From Siphonodentalium dalli (lineage: Eukaryota; Mollusca; Scaphopoda; Gadilida; Siphonodentaliidae): a stretch of DNA of 64,000 bases. Of the stretch, positions 46,131 through 59,200 are shown piece after piece. Every line of letters begins with the position of its first letter. The stretch's first letter is position 1. The stretch spans positions 10,461,729 to 10,525,728 of the forward strand of contig CP136068.1 of assembly GCA_032622095.1 (NCBI GenBank), read 5' to 3'. A program made the position numbers and the translations under genes. A model generated the notes under the pieces. That model saw only the letters and a list, made by a program, of their open reading frames with translations, made no database searches and was not told the origin of the DNA.

Positions 46131-48059
46131 GTGCACCAATTGTGTAGCAACTTCAGAACTCTGTTAACATTGTGTAAGCATATTGTATTTACACTCCTAA
46201 ACATATATTACACTAATTTATACCACCTGTTATCTAGAACATACACAATTGAAATTAGCAGGGATGTGGCTTCCGTCATTATTTCAAAGTACGCCCGTGC
46301 CACGAACAGGACCCAAATGTCCATCCCAATTTTGTTGGAAATTTATAATTCGACACCGACTAGCCGTTTAGCAACAGCACTGCTATAATCGAGTTTGAAA
46401 CTATATGTTCTTAATTATTTCATTTAACAGCAGTTTAGCGCCATAGCGCCGGGATAATCCAGTTTGCACTACGGGGTAACCATCCCTAGCATAATTTTTT
46501 GAAAATCTGTTATGTTTTGTAAAAACCCATACATTAAGGCAATCAAGACAATTTTGATACTGATAGATATTGATACTCAATATGAGAACTGAAACCAGAT
46601 ACGAATCCAACATATGTGTTGTTTAAAGATATAAGTCTAACAAAACACACTTTAATAACAGTATACTGCCTGACAGCTGTTTTACTTGCATCTCGTGCCA
46701 TGTATAAACACTGGTCCATATAATGTATTGTGTACACGTATTTATCTTTAAATATTTTCATGCAACCCAATTTCCAAAAATATCTTATTGTCTTCGCTCT
46801 ATGGTATGAACATACCCCATCTACATGTATTACAGTGAAAAATAAATCAGCCACAATTTAGCTGATGCCCTGTTTTAAAATGCCTCAACTGCATGTTCTT
46901 TAATGTACAAATGAATAAGCTTCCAACGGTTCCAACCTTGTATTTATATAATAGATGGATCGTATTTAGATCAATATATTCAACGCTATTACAAGGCTAA
47001 TCCAATCAAACAGGGAGTCATCAACTAGATATATGTCACAGTATTAGAGGTACTTGGTCAGATTGAGATTTGGCTATGGACCTAAATGTATGACGTACAC
47101 TCGTATATTACCAGCAATCAAGGCATGCAAATGATCAGATATAGAACATTGTTTGTGAGCCGTTTTGTTTCTAAATGAAAATAGTTGGTTATACCCCTAT
47201 ACAAAATCACCCTGATAAATGTATTAAAATCAGCAGGGTATTTAACCCAATTATATTTTCGACATAACATTAACACTATTCTTGCCCCAGTTTGTTAACT
47301 TTCGGGTATGACTACGGGTATTCCATTGTTTGTTCACTGATTAAATATCGAAACATGACAAAAAGAGACAAAACACAACAGATGCATAATGTGCTATGAA
47401 ATAAAGCTATCGTCCTTATGTTATTTTCATCCTGATGATTTCAGCCTTACTTCTTCGCACGCAAAACTACTATGGTATACCAAAACTACTGTTTGCAATA
47501 TATCAAACTAAAAGTCGCCTTCAAATTTGGGAACTGTTCCAATATCCAGCACAAAATACGGTTGTTGTCATTGGAGTGTCAGAGGAAATATGCTATGCAT
47601 TATGGATTTATGATGAATGTATTAACGTTTATTATCAGAGTACAATATATGTGGGGAGATTGGTACATGGGTAATTCATGGGATATATGCCGTGGCGCTC
47701 CGATGACTTAAAGTTTCACCATGTAGCAATAAAAAGTGTTTACAATCAGCTTAGAATATATGGAGGGAGAGCAGGGACTAATGATTTTCTCACTTTTACC
47801 CGAGCAACGCCGTGTGCCCCAGCTAGTAAGGAAGCATTGTATGAGTGCAGTATGATCAGACATGCATATTATAGCAAGGGACGCAATGCACGCCTCTACA
47901 CAATATAATATATACTTCAATGTGTTATTACAACCATGACTAACGATAAACAGACAAAATGACAAAGGACTTAATACTGGAGCCCTGCATATTTTCATCC
48001 ATATAGTCATGTCCCTCATTTGAACTTAGATGGAAATATTTGTAAACAACCATGTGATG
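46131..48059. other. No recognisable feature
   Basis: Open frames at 47435-47908 (+) overlap one another in different frames and are not supported as genes. No repeat was identified. Confidence 0.45.
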
Positions 48060-48230
48060 TTGACCTACTTCCTAATTATGTCCCAACTGGGTCGAAAGTT
48101 TTGCGCTACATTGGCATTAGATAATCATTTAACATTATATAATATGGTCACCTGCGCTTTGTAAACTTTCCCCGAAAATTTACACTGAATTCCCCATCCA
48201 AATGTTACCACTTTACCTCCCTCTTAATTG
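48060..48230. mobile_element. Partial copy of the MITE at 37795-38210
   Basis: It shares ccaactgggtcgaa / caacctgggatga, tggcattagataa / tgtcactagataa, atggtcacctg-gctttgtaa and ttacactgaattccccat with the right half of the MITE inside the LINE at 37.8-38.2 kb. The left half is missing. Confidence 0.6.
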
Positions 48231-48758
48231 TGACAACATCGAGGATCTGACCACAAGTGGTTGGGCCATTAACATGGCATGGGTACAATTACATAAATTG
48301 CAAATTCCGGTTGGAACTGCTGTTCGACATTTCTAAAATATGTGGTGCGTATGTTATGTTGAAACGGGGCAATAGTTAAATGCTATAATTATTGATTTTA
48401 AAATATCGGTTTCAAGAAATCAACGAGGGGTAGCAGTTACAAATTTAATTTTAATTTTGGGCATACATTGTGTGAAATTTAACTTATAACGGAATGGCAA
48501 ATATGACATATGTCAGTTGGAAATCCACCGGCTCAACGGTTACAATGTTTCATATTTGTGTTCGATTACACAAATTAATAAATCAATTGTGTGGTAGTTG
48601 TTTTTGCAACATTGGTGTTAACAGTTAACATGTTGACAGTGAGGCATTAGTCTTGTCTTTGTAGGTACGTGTATGCTAATGATTCAGTGGATGCGTGATG
48701 ATTGAACACCAATTAGAAGGGATTGTTGCATAATAAGACCATGATAGGCGACACACTG
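48231..48758. other. No recognisable feature
   Basis: AT-rich sequence with nothing supportable. Confidence 0.4.
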
Positions 48759-48962
48759 CTACAATGTGCTATGGAATCGACGGGGATTGTTTATTCCCCA
48801 ACTGCGATACAAATTGAAAACAGTTGGACATTTCATGCCTGCCACAATATTATATTCAAATTCAAAATATTTCCCAGAGTTGTCAATTTCGATATGGTGC
48901 AAGTGTATGGTAGGAAATTCCAGGGTGAACACCCTCTCAATAAACACCCTGTAGTCACGCAC
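48759..48962 (-). pseudogene. Possible Ig V-like domain fragment
   Basis: The minus-strand frame reads RVFTLEFPTIHLHHIEIDNS, then GKYFEFEYNIVAGMKCPTVF and NLY. The order (strand D/E with T-L-x-F-P-x-I-x-L, then x-D-x-S-G-K-Y of the F strand, then a G strand) follows a V-type Ig domain. It aligns with ATIKLVRPLTTDSGVYTVSVV in exon 2 of the Ig gene at 19 kb, and the F-strand cysteine is again missing. The first half of the domain is not found upstream, and the candidate donor after NLY is poor. It is therefore either a fragment or a decayed relative. The 174-codon frame on the other strand (48723-49247) is taken as its shadow or chance. Confidence 0.35.
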
Positions 48963-49426
48963 GTCGATGTATCGAACCGTGTCAAACGAACTGCATGCTT
49001 ACCAATAGTTATCATAGTGCGTACTTCCCGAAATTATTACAGTGTAGAGTATGCATATACAACAAGAGTGCCAGTCGGTCATCTCAATATACAGCGTTTC
49101 GCACTTTTAGCCCGTTTAACCATGGCCACTATGTTGTGGATAAATGCGAGTAATTATTTCAAGCGGCCTTCCCACTCGGTCGGGGCGAACGGCTCCAACT
49201 TAGCTAGAGCTGCGCTCAGCTGCCAGACTAAAATACACGGCCTGTAAGTATAATAGTAAGCCGCCAACTGCACGATACATATACCAAAAGAAAATGCATA
49301 AATATGTGTATTTACCCTAATCGAGAACAAACGTGCTCGAGCGTCTGGCTATAAAGGGTGTACATGTGGGGTGTCATTATGCATACAATCGTCTTCATGA
49401 TATATCTGTTTCATTTATGATAAAAC

Positions 49427-50106
49427 CACAGTGGAACAGCGGACGCTTTAATACACCGGAAGTTTCGTTTGAGGCAGTGACATTCTATTTTTAGACAAAT
49501 GGTTTTACTGCACTCGCCTTGGAAAGACACATTTTCGGTTAAAACTCGAATCAAATAACAAGTTTCAACTACATACACGTAATTCTGTTATATTAGAGTT
49601 AAAAGCAAATCATAGCATGTCACAACTGTCCAGTAATCATGATTTAAAGTCTAAAAACGCCATATGATCCTCGATGAATTTACAGTTTTGCCGATATAAA
49701 GCGGCTTCATTTTCATACCCACACGATATACTTCGAGTCCCATCCGTTATGTCTACATTTAGTTTTATAATGTCGTGACAGAAATTCATTTCAATAAATT
49801 TAGTCATAATATATGCTGAAAACATCTCCAAACAAACTTACTTGAAGCCTCTGTGGCAAAATTGTAAAATAGTCGAGGACCAAAGGGCGTTTCTCTCTTT
49901 AAATCACGAATACCGGATAGCTGTCGCATGCAATGATTTCTTAATAAATCAAAGTATAAAACAGTACTTGGGTGTAATTGGAATTGGTTATTTGTTCGAG
50001 TTTTAACCGAAACTGTTTCCTGCCAAAGCGAGCACAGTAAAAACATTTGTCTAAATATGCCTCGCGTTCAGCTTCTGGTCTATTGAAGCGTCCGCTTATC
50101 TACTGT
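49427..50106. mobile_element. ~680-bp element with ~140-bp terminal inverted repeats (hAT-like)
   Basis: The left arm (about 49427-49570: cagtggaacagcggacgctt, aatacaccggaagtttcgtt, tttagacaaatggttttact, ttcggttaaaactcgaatca) is mirrored by the right arm (about 49970-50106: gttcgagttttaaccgaaac, gcgagcacagtaaaaacatt, ctattgaagcgtccgcttat). Arms are about 80% complementary. Ends of the CAGTG type suggest hAT, but no exact 8-bp duplication is seen. The ~400-bp interior carries no transposase, so the element is non-autonomous. Confidence 0.75.
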
Positions 50107-52510
50107 GATATAACATGTTATATTTATTCCCTAGTATTCGACATGATAATAACGCCATCTAAGCTTCCTTAATGGCATTGCATTTAGTTATTAATTACTC
50201 AATTATTAATTTATTTGATTTTAGCAACAAATATAAATAATTTGAGTTGAATAGTGTGCACGATGTCAACGTATGCTTTCTCATCATTTGTACATGTTGT
50301 TTTGTGACATGTATTATGTTTAAAATATATTTATCTTTATCTAGCCATTGTGGACCGTATCATCCGCCAAAAATTCATAGAAAATTGAATTGGTCTCGTT
50401 TTCTTTTTCAATTTTCATATGGTGTCCGGTCTATACAGCGAATTGGTTTTACTGTTATGTTATTGCGTAATTTGCAACATAGTTCAACATGTGCACCTGT
50501 TCTGTAATACAGGGTTCACGATTGCGCTCAATTAGTTTCAAGGACTGTTTTTGTCGATTTACTCTTGGTCATAAATTCTCAATTGTATTGGTATATATAA
50601 TGTTCGTATTAATAAGGTTCAAAATCAGGCCCAATAATTAACAACGAATGTTTATTAATGTTTATCAACGCAATATCATTGTTGGTTATCCATGTGAGTA
50701 ATGGTTACTCATTGTGCCTCCGTTTGATTTCGCGGAAACTTTGTTTAGTCACTAATTGATCTGACGCCACACGAGCTAGAACAACCTGATAGTTGATTTG
50801 AGAGCGACTAGCTTTAAACAAAAACAATTCAGTACAATCCTAATGGAACAAATATAACAAATGGAAATAGGTAGTTTGAACTTATTGTCTGAATATTTAT
50901 CTAAAAAATACTATATTCCTGCTCTCACTTATTGTCTGATTATTTTACTGAGTTACTTTGCTGTGGTTTGTATTTCTTATATAGATACCCACGCGGGTTA
51001 TAACATATTTACATGATTCACACCGACGAAATTGTGACACCTTCAATACAATGATTACATAATAATCACCGTTTACTCAACGGTTAATTGAATATTTGTA
51101 TAGTTACATATTCCTGTCACACCAGATAAATGTTCGTTGACTGTCAGAGCACTTGCATCGGTATTATTTTTCGTTTATAAACCATTTTGCGTCCGAATTT
51201 GAACTAGTTTATATACTTACAGTGTGTTTCTGGATAAACAAATTATTGCATGCTATAATAAACTGTTGTAGATATTAATGCTATTTCTATCTTGGTTGCC
51301 ATATAACGGAATTAACGGTCAGGGCCCAGGAGGCAACGGACGGTAGTGTAAGAACATTCATAATTCCGGAGTGAAATGATTGTACAGTACAGTGATTGTG
51401 TGTGTTGAAATATCACCAGCATTCACGAAAATAAACTTAACTAAACCTGTGCATAGTGTCTGGATTTTTCGCGTACATGTATGTAGACGGTTTGTGAAAT
51501 ATTATTATATGGGAACTTGAACAGTTTGTGGAATATTATCACTGTTATTATTTTGAAGTGATAATTTTGGGTTATATATTCCAAACAAGACGTGGACTTC
51601 GTTCAGTTAACGGGCAAACAACACATTTTAAACAGTCGAATATTAATAGTAATGATCCGTGGTTTGTCTGATGCGATCATTGTCATGGACTAGAATTTCG
51701 CACCTTCCTCTCCGCTCTCGAGTCAGCTTTCTTTCCTTTCAATGAGTCATTGTCTTGTTGTGCGTTATCCCAAGTATATATGTTGGCCCCGGCGAGGTAC
51801 TGATTCATACAAGAAATAATGTTCATGGACTGGAACGATTTGATTGGCCGAATGGTGTGGATCGGTGTTTAAAGCAAGAAGGGAAAAAGTTCGATGCAGT
51901 TTAGTAAACCAAGGAGGGGGCATAACATAATTACAATAACAAGTCCCAATACAGATAGAAGAAGAATATGAAAATAAAAGAAAATGAAGATTACCGACGA
52001 GAATCAGACGTAACAGCAACATGATAAACAAAGGAGCGAAGACAACAGCAGATGAGTAGAGCTGGAAATCGCACAACGATCAGCTCTATCACCCCTTCAG
52101 AAAAACGATAACAACAACAAAAAAGGAGAAAAAAAGATGCCAACAAATTTGATAAAATCCTCATTTTGTTTTGAATGTGTATAACAAGGGCCATACAATT
52201 AGGGGTTAAGGGAGAACCGATCGGTCTTTCCGAGAATCACGGGGATAGCCCCTGAGCACTCTCTCAAGTACGGTGAAGTTCAATTAAACAACAGCGAACA
52301 TCCGAATGTCACAAGACACCGCAGCTGACGTCAACATCCAACTCTCTTCAATAACATGAATTCGACAGGAAAAAAACACTTCTAAACTTATTATCATCAT
52401 TTGTAATAATAGCAATGTCCACTTAAGGCTGGCACCCATATGATATGTCAACATAGCTGCTCTATTTAACTCCCGAAATAACACAATTTGAGTCTGAATG
52501 GAGGCATGAT
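50107..52510. other. No recognisable gene
   Basis: It holds a purine-rich stretch at about 51870-52140, probably low-complexity. The 14-mer gacgccacacgagc at about 50763 is shared with the interior of the MITE at 1953-2234 and may mark a decayed relative. Nothing else is supported. Confidence 0.45.
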
Positions 52511-52800
52511 ATCAATTCATCGTCCAAGGGAAAGCTGTATAAAGCGATAAAGCCAGATTTCAAAATTAGCGGTTATCTACTGAAATTACCCAGACATCTA
52601 GTAGAATACATCAAATCATCGTCTGGCAATTGAGAGTGGTCGGGTACAGAGAACCTGCTCTGCGTGTGGAGAGGCTCCCGGGGATGAATACCACTTGATT
52701 ATTGTTTGTAAAACATTTGAAGAGATCAGAAAGAAATTCATCCCTCAATATTACTATATATATAGTTTCAACAACCCGTTGATACGGGCAGTTTTGTAAT
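52510..52800 (+). pseudogene. LINE ORF2 C-terminal fragment
   Basis: Frames read KLYKAIKPDFKISGYLLKLP, then (shifted) RLAIESGRVQRTCSACGEAP and GDEYHLIIVCKTFEEIRKKF. RLxIExGR followed by C-x2-C, then DEYH-x4-C, and -x-x-RKKF is the usual C-terminal zinc-knuckle region of LINE ORF2. It is truncated on both sides and frame-shifted. It ends near a small palindrome (gggcagttcggaaactgccc, about 52838). Confidence 0.7.
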
Positions 52801-53149
52801 GCTGAGACCAACGTTGTGTGCAGCTCATCGAAATATGGGCAGTTCGGAAACTGCCCGTAATTCGAATTGTTCCAAATGCTTTCCTGAGTACTGGTTGATG
52901 TTCTCAACCGATAATCCCAACTGCCCACAACGCAATATTTATATATGCACTAAGTTAGTGTTACCCACCCCTTGGCTTGAAAAGTTAATTGTAACTTTTC
53001 ATACACGCTCAAATAAAAATAGCTTGGTTGTAATTAATGGGTTTCTACTCAGCGTCATCGGTAATTACTCCGGCCTTTGAAGTAGGATATTATATGGTCC
53101 CCCTGGCGTGCTGTCCGTGTTCTTGTCTGAGCCAAACATGTATATATAT

Positions 53150-53660
53150 AATCCGTCTTCTGTGTACATGTATATGTGTGCGTGTGTGTATGTGTATAAC
53201 TCCGTCACGTTTTTGGTGCGTTTATAACTTTTCAACCATGCGTCCAATGTAGCCCAAATTTGGACCACGGCCTACGTTGTGTCGTAAAATATGACTCACA
53301 CAATTCCATGCCCATTGTTAAAGATACGGACGGCGTTGGCGGTGGGTATGCTGCTAAAATATTCACCTCCGTCAAAAACCGCCATAAACAGAAAGAATAG
53401 TAAAATATAGAGAGACTTCGTTCCTACACCAATCAGAAATATGCCATAAACGGTACGTTATTGTCAATTTTGTTTGATTTCTTATGTAAACAAAAGCAAA
53501 AAACTTTACGTTTCCTGGCTTCTGTTTAGATCCCGATATGGTAAACATGAAGAGCGTTATTTGTTACTGTTTTCCTGATATGACATAATAAAGAGCGTTT
53601 ATATCATTTGTGTGTGATTGACCAATATAATTTCGCTGTGTTATGTAAACAGAAGCAACA
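53150..53660. repeat. Dispersed AT-rich repeat, copy 1
   Basis: It contains aaagatacggacggcgttgg, cggtgggtatgctg-taaaat, cacc-ccgt-aaaac and, further on, gctgtgttatgtaaac. The same series appears at 57218-57420, and its first 35 bp again at 57508-57543. An element of several hundred bp of unknown class. The adjacent (TG)n-rich stretch at 53150-53200 is a microsatellite. Confidence 0.55.
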
Positions 53661-55279
53661 CTTAGGGTACGTTCATACGCTGGCAAAATTGCACTGCAAA
53701 CTGCAAAAATGCAATGCCCGACGGTCGATTTGTTAACTGGCATTTTTGCAGGCTGCCGACGGGCTCGTGCTCCGTCGTGGCTGGCTGACAACAAACAACG
53801 ACGATTTATGATAACGGTCTCTATACCTCTTTGTCGATGTCCACACTTCGAGGTAACAAACAATAATTACAAGTGTCCGTGTTGTCCTTGATTTGAATTG
53901 TGTGAGGCAATGATAAAAAAAAGTCTTCGACTGCAGAAGTTGCGCGCTCTGAACATCCTGTTCAGAAGTATGTTTTGTCTCGAGGTGGCGTCATAACTTT
54001 GTTTGGAATAAACTACAATATGGGCATGGTCTGGATGGCATTTTCTTAGAAACTCGTCCATGCTTCGTGGAATCTGGAATAGAAATGAAGCTATTTCTAA
54101 AGACAGCATTCAACTACTAGTACTGGACATATACATGTATACCATAGTCATCACAGTCTATTATATCCCGGTTTTCTGTTAATTTTGACTCTCAAGATGT
54201 CTGCCAAATATACCTCAACACATTGATATTTGGATACGCATTCCAGAGCATAGATGCTTGATACAATTTCCAATGTGGCAGTCTCCTCAGTATAGCAAGC
54301 GATCAGAAATTTTAGTATGCCGTTCATGTGTACAGCAATGTTCGGATAATACGTTCAGCAAATTGATTATTGGTAAATTTATATAAATTAACTATATTTT
54401 ACTATGAAGATTCTATATTTAAACAAAACTTATGAACAAAAGTTCATTTTACTGCATAATTCACACGCGATTTTATCTTACAATATATAGTAGTGCATAA
54501 TATTTCACAAAAGTTCCGTAAACATATATATGGCAAATGTCACACAGTAACCCATGTAAAGAATGGTAATACTAACGAATGAGCACTTTCAGGCCAGTTA
54601 CTCATAATTATGTCCGTAAATTGGGCAATCGAAAAGACTTTGGACATGTAATTGAGAACCTTGTGTTTTATTTATTAGACGAAGTGCTTGAAGGCTATAT
54701 AGCGATCACAATATCATCCAAGTGACCGAACTATATTAAAAGAATGACACAATGAAATGAGTACGATGTATACTTCCAGAAAAAACACGACAACGTGTTA
54801 TTGGGCTAGAAAATGTAAAGCTATTGCACACATAGGCGTGTGAGGTCTTATTCGCCCCGCAAATGATTTTCCTGCAGTTATCAACCTACCAAACTAGGTC
54901 CCAAGTCCCCGTGGAACGATTCTAAGTTATCAGAATTATGATCCAAATTCAACCAAAATATTTTTTGACAACCGGACAATAGCTCAGATATTGTGTAAAC
55001 AAATAATTTCGAACAATATTATTGCATTTTGACATAATCAGCCTTCACCCGAAATATAGTTGTATAAATGTTACACAACATGAAATAAACTGTTGTTGTT
55101 TGCCCACAGCACCTATACACTTTCTGTTAAGTATCGTATGACAGTTTTGTTGGATCAAATTTACACAACGTTGTATATAGATGTACTACTAAAGGTTGTG
55201 TGTTAAACTCGTTCATTAAATTCATTATTCCACTTCTGACAATAACAGCCTATAACGAGTAGCAGTGTAGTCAACTTGC
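53661..55279. other. No recognisable gene
   Basis: An inverted pair around tgcaaaaatgc / ggcatttttgca (53700-53750) is noted. Short open frames only. Confidence 0.4.
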
Positions 55280-55440
55280 CTGGCTATTAATGCCTGGGCG
55301 GCGACGGGAAGACGGCCAGTTAGGTCACGTCATCGCCCGGATTTTGTATGTACATCGCAATATATATACTTATATACTGTATACACATTATCCAATAAAC
55401 ATTGATTCATTAAAAGTCAATGAATACTTTCAAAAACAAT
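55280..55440 (+). mobile_element. Retroposon 3' end (LINE/SINE tail), copy 1
   Basis: tgcctgggcggcgacgggaa, gacggccagttaggtcacgt and catcgcccgg form a stem (gggcg...cgccc) near the end of a retroposon. An AT-rich tail with aataaacattgattcatt follows. The core gggaagacggccagt recurs at 59073. Confidence 0.5.
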
Positions 55441-57200
55441 TCGCTTATGTCGTATTTAATGCAGCCCTAACACAATACAACAAACATGATGTGATGCCTG
55501 ATGATATTTTCATGATTGATGGACTGGCGGTGTAACTGGCCTCGCTGCATGCATAATTTCCCGGGATAGTCGAATGGGTTCCGTCGCTTACATCACTCAT
55601 AACTTGTCTGATGGCACTGAACTATTTTCCAATGGATCTGAAATTAAGTACAAGAAAACTAAGTTGTTAGGCAGCTACTACGGCCAAAATGTTTTATTAC
55701 AAATGACTTACCTATATATATACCTTTTCATAAACTTGAACATTCGACCACAACATCAAGCTTTTAACCTCAAGCTAAACTACAACCATGCGATACAAAT
55801 ATAGGTATGAATGAAGGCCCACATATGAAGTTCCAACCGACCGTCCCTCTCATTAAACATTTTCGACTGCACACTGAACATATTCCAACTAGCGGAGAAT
55901 TATTATGTAACTACTCTAACTTGGGTTAAAAACTTAAGATTTGCCAACTACAGGGTTTACTAGATAGAAATTTTGATATTCTAAATACACAGGGAAATCG
56001 GAAACTCAGTATGTACGAGCAGGCAGATGCAAATATATTTCGAAGGAATACACCAGACCCAACCGGCTTATAGAGGCCGTTCACATGGAACGGTAATGAG
56101 CCGTCATTGGGGAGACACCATGCTGGTGGTATATGTCTCCCTAATGACGGTTATAAACCACATTGGACAATCTGTGGACACTTGTATATAGGACGGGATA
56201 GGTTTGCAATCGATAGTTCAATAATGTAACATAAAATGTGCAAGACTAAATACAGGTAGTCATTTCCGGCCGGTGGCATAAACAAATAGCTGTCTTATTT
56301 TCACCCCTCCGCCACAGGATTAGAGGAGTAATACATAATTATATGGAGCGGTAACAAAAACAAAAAGTATGATGTGAATGTGCCAATTTATCCCGTGTAA
56401 GTCATCTTTTGTGAAATATAGACCCACGATATTGCCCTGGTCAGTTGTACCCTTTTGTTTTTTCGTGAAGGAAAAGCTAATTTTTCCTTGAGTGAAAAGT
56501 GTGTTCTGCCTTGATTGAAAAGTTTGTTTTGTCGTCAATGAAAAGTAAGTTTTGCCAAGGCACTTACGGGAAATAGAGTGCCGCGGCAAAACAAAACTTT
56601 CAGTTACGGCAAATTAAACTGATCATTTACGGCATTATAAACTGTTCAAGACTGCAAAACAAACTTTCCATCCACATAAAAACTGATGCGTACAACAGAG
56701 AGCGTTTACTTTTAAAATTTCGTCATTATATGGCCTACTTTTCAAAACAGTAATGATGCTTATTTTAACAGTGTCTACCTTCAAAATTGATAGCTATGCC
56801 AAAACGGTCATACCGATAAGAGGGTGCTATCACAGAAAACCTTAGTCTTACAATGGAGAGCGTTTAATCAGAATTTCCTTTTTATCAACTTAGAAATTGT
56901 CGCGTACAATACTGAGCGTTTTGTCATATTGTATCCTCTATCAAATTCGAAACTGAAACGTGTAATAAAAAGCGTTACGTATATGGCATAGGGTCACTGA
57001 AACGTACAACAAGAGGGTACATGTAATACCAACGTACAGCAAGAGGGTATAAGTAATACCTCAATATGCCAATTTTACGTCATGTGATGTCAAAGGCCCA
57101 TGATATTCCTCTGATCAGGTGACCCCACGTAAGAAAGAAGCTCTGAGGGTGCAGCCGTTTGTTCGCTTAGCTATATAGCCGCCGGACTATATATAAACAT
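55441..57200. other. No recognisable gene; one short inverted repeat
   Basis: At 56101-56150 an 18-bp inverted pair (ccgtcattggggagaca / tgtctccctaatgacgg) encloses 14 bp. The phrase aaaagtttgttttgtcgt-aatgaaaagt is loosely repeated at 56460-56570. Nothing else is supported. Confidence 0.45.
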
Positions 57201-57217
57201 ACATTATTATATTAGTG

Positions 57218-57543
57218 CCCTTTTAAAGACACGGATGAGTTCGCGGTGGGTATTCTGTTAAAATAGTCACACCCGTTAAAACTGTCAGAAACAGAAAACA
57301 TACAAATACATGTATAGACATGTTATTTGTCTTATACCAATCATATATATCGCGTAAATAGTATGTGATTGCCAAGTTCGTACGCTGTGTTGTGTAAAGA
57401 AAAGCCAGGTTCGTAACATTTTTTGGCTGTTTTATAACTTGACTATAATATACGATTCACGCGATATTTATGATTGGTACAGTACACGAACAAAGTATGT
57501 CTCCATTTTAAAGATACGGACGGCGTTGGCGGAGGGTATGCTG
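57218..57543. repeat. Dispersed AT-rich repeat, copies 2 and 3
   Basis: Copy 2 begins aaagacacggatgagttcgc (57224). A third start, aaagatacggacggcgttgg, lies at 57511 and is cut off at 57543 exactly where the LINE sequence begins, so the LINE junction falls inside this repeat. Confidence 0.6.
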
Positions 57544-58275
57544 TTTACTTTTGGGACCCAATGATATTTCTTGGAACTTCTCTGGATTTGCCTTCATGCC
57601 ATTCAGTGCGAACCACTCAATGAGATGAATGCTATCATATTCCAGAGTGCTCAAAACAACATCAGGGTCCTTGTGAGAGAAGGACATTGTGTTATCGTCT
57701 GCATAATTATAAAGGGAGCAGTCCTTCACAAAGCCGAAAATGTCAGTCAGGAAGATGTTAAACATGGTTGGTTCCAGTGTGGATCCCTGCGGTACACCCT
57801 TGGTGATGAACCTCCAGGAGCTCACACTGGAGCCAAGTTTAACGCATTGTCTGCGACCAGAAAGATAGCTCCCCACATAAGATACCGACTTTTCACAAAG
57901 ATTATATGCACGTAGTTTCTCTAACATAAGATAATGAGGTAGACAACCAAAAGCCTGTGAAAGGTCAATCATTACAGCGGCAACACGTTCATGCTTGTCA
58001 AGTGCCCTGCGCCAATCTTCAATGGCACTTAACATTATGTCACTGCATCCATGATGCTTCCTAAAAGCTGAGAGTGCGGGGTTAAAATAGAGTCAAAATG
58101 CATTTGTAGCTGTGAATTTATCGCTTTCTCAAATAATTTTGATATAGTAGGTAAAATACTAACAGGCCTGTAGTTTGCCTTACTCAAAATATCATTTTTC
58201 TTGTGTATATGTGTCACTAGATCAACTTTAAGGCTGTCTGGGAAGGCAACGACAGACAGAGAGTGGTTAAAAGTG
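57544..58275 (-). pseudogene. CR1/Jockey-like LINE reverse transcriptase, truncated
   Basis: The minus strand reads TTFNHSLSVVAFPDSLKVDL, HKKNDILSKANYRPVSILPT, ISKLFEKAINSQLQMHFDSI, then after a one-base frameshift MLSAIEDWRRALDKHERVAA, VMIDLSQAFGCLPHYLMLEK (block A), VKLGSSVSSWRFITKGVPQG (block B) and FVKDCSLYNYADDNTMSFSH (block C, YADD intact), followed by WFALNGMKANPEKFQ. This is the core of a non-LTR RT in the CR1/Jockey assemblage. It is 5' truncated (no endonuclease) and stops abruptly at 57544. Apart from one frameshift and the AFD-to-AFG change the core is well kept, so it is younger than the other LINE pieces here. Confidence 0.88.
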
Positions 58276-59039
58276 GTCAGAACTACTATGCGTGTTGTAC
58301 ACAGAATATTTTACTTACATGTACGTGTTGTGTTTCTCTTCTGAGAGTTCGTGGTTTGTCTGAAATAGAATGTGAATATCGATTCAGTGGAAATTTCGAA
58401 ATAAAGTGGACAGGGAACGACTTAAGAATCATTTGAATCGATTTGACGGAATTTCCAAGTAATTGGTTCAGTTAACGGTACAGAAAATATCCATATCTGA
58501 AATTAGATATAGTTATATTTGTGAAATCAATTGTGATCTTTGTATATTATCACGAGCATAATTTATAGTTGGAATATATTGAACACCAAGTAGCCGCAAC
58601 ATGCATTACCACGATGGTTGATACATATTTCATGACAGACGAATTTTATGCTGTGTTATACAGCGAGCGAGCAAATGTCCCAAACATTAATATGACCACC
58701 AATGGATAGAAAATAACTGTCAGTAGTACATCAAACTATTCAGTGAATTATTTGCATGTGTATCAACTAAGATGATCTGAGGTGATTTGTTAGTCTCACA
58801 ACACCAAAAGTTTCCAAATCCGCCATAGTGACTGCTTGTGATTTAGTATAATTGAAGTTGCTCACTAAACTAATATACAATTGGTATGGAATAATACTAA
58901 ATAATTGGCTGATTGACCATTTAAAGTATATAAGATATCTACACTTAAGTTAACAATTTATACCATTTTCAATTAAAATTAACAATATAGTGTAATTATT
59001 TAACATTAACACCAACCAGCAACCCTGAAGCTACATATG
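58276..59039. other. No recognisable feature
   Basis: AT-rich sequence upstream of the LINE fragment, with no assignment. Confidence 0.4.
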
Positions 59040-59200
59040 CCATCATATTTTCTTATTGTATTATTGATTGAGGGGCAGCAGGAAGACGGCCAGTAGGCCA
59101 TGCTGCTCCTGTACAATACCATTAATTCATATGTCAATGCTTTGTTATCTATTATTATCTAGTGTACAAATAAACATCTACATCTGCATCTACATCTAAT
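59040..59200 (+). mobile_element. Retroposon 3' end with microsatellite tail, copy 2
   Basis: ggggcagcaggaagacggcc, agtaggccatgctgctcc is a stem-like terminus related to 55280-55340. About 75 bp further on comes aaataaacatctacatctgc followed by (atctac)n. Such a short tandem tail is typical of the 3' ends of CR1/RTE-type LINEs and their SINEs. No ORF is attached, so it is heavily 5' truncated. Confidence 0.6.

Noticed and set aside
48723-49247. 174-codon plus-strand ORF
   Set aside because: No recognisable family. The opposite strand gives a more Ig-like reading, and long complementary frames here look coincidental.
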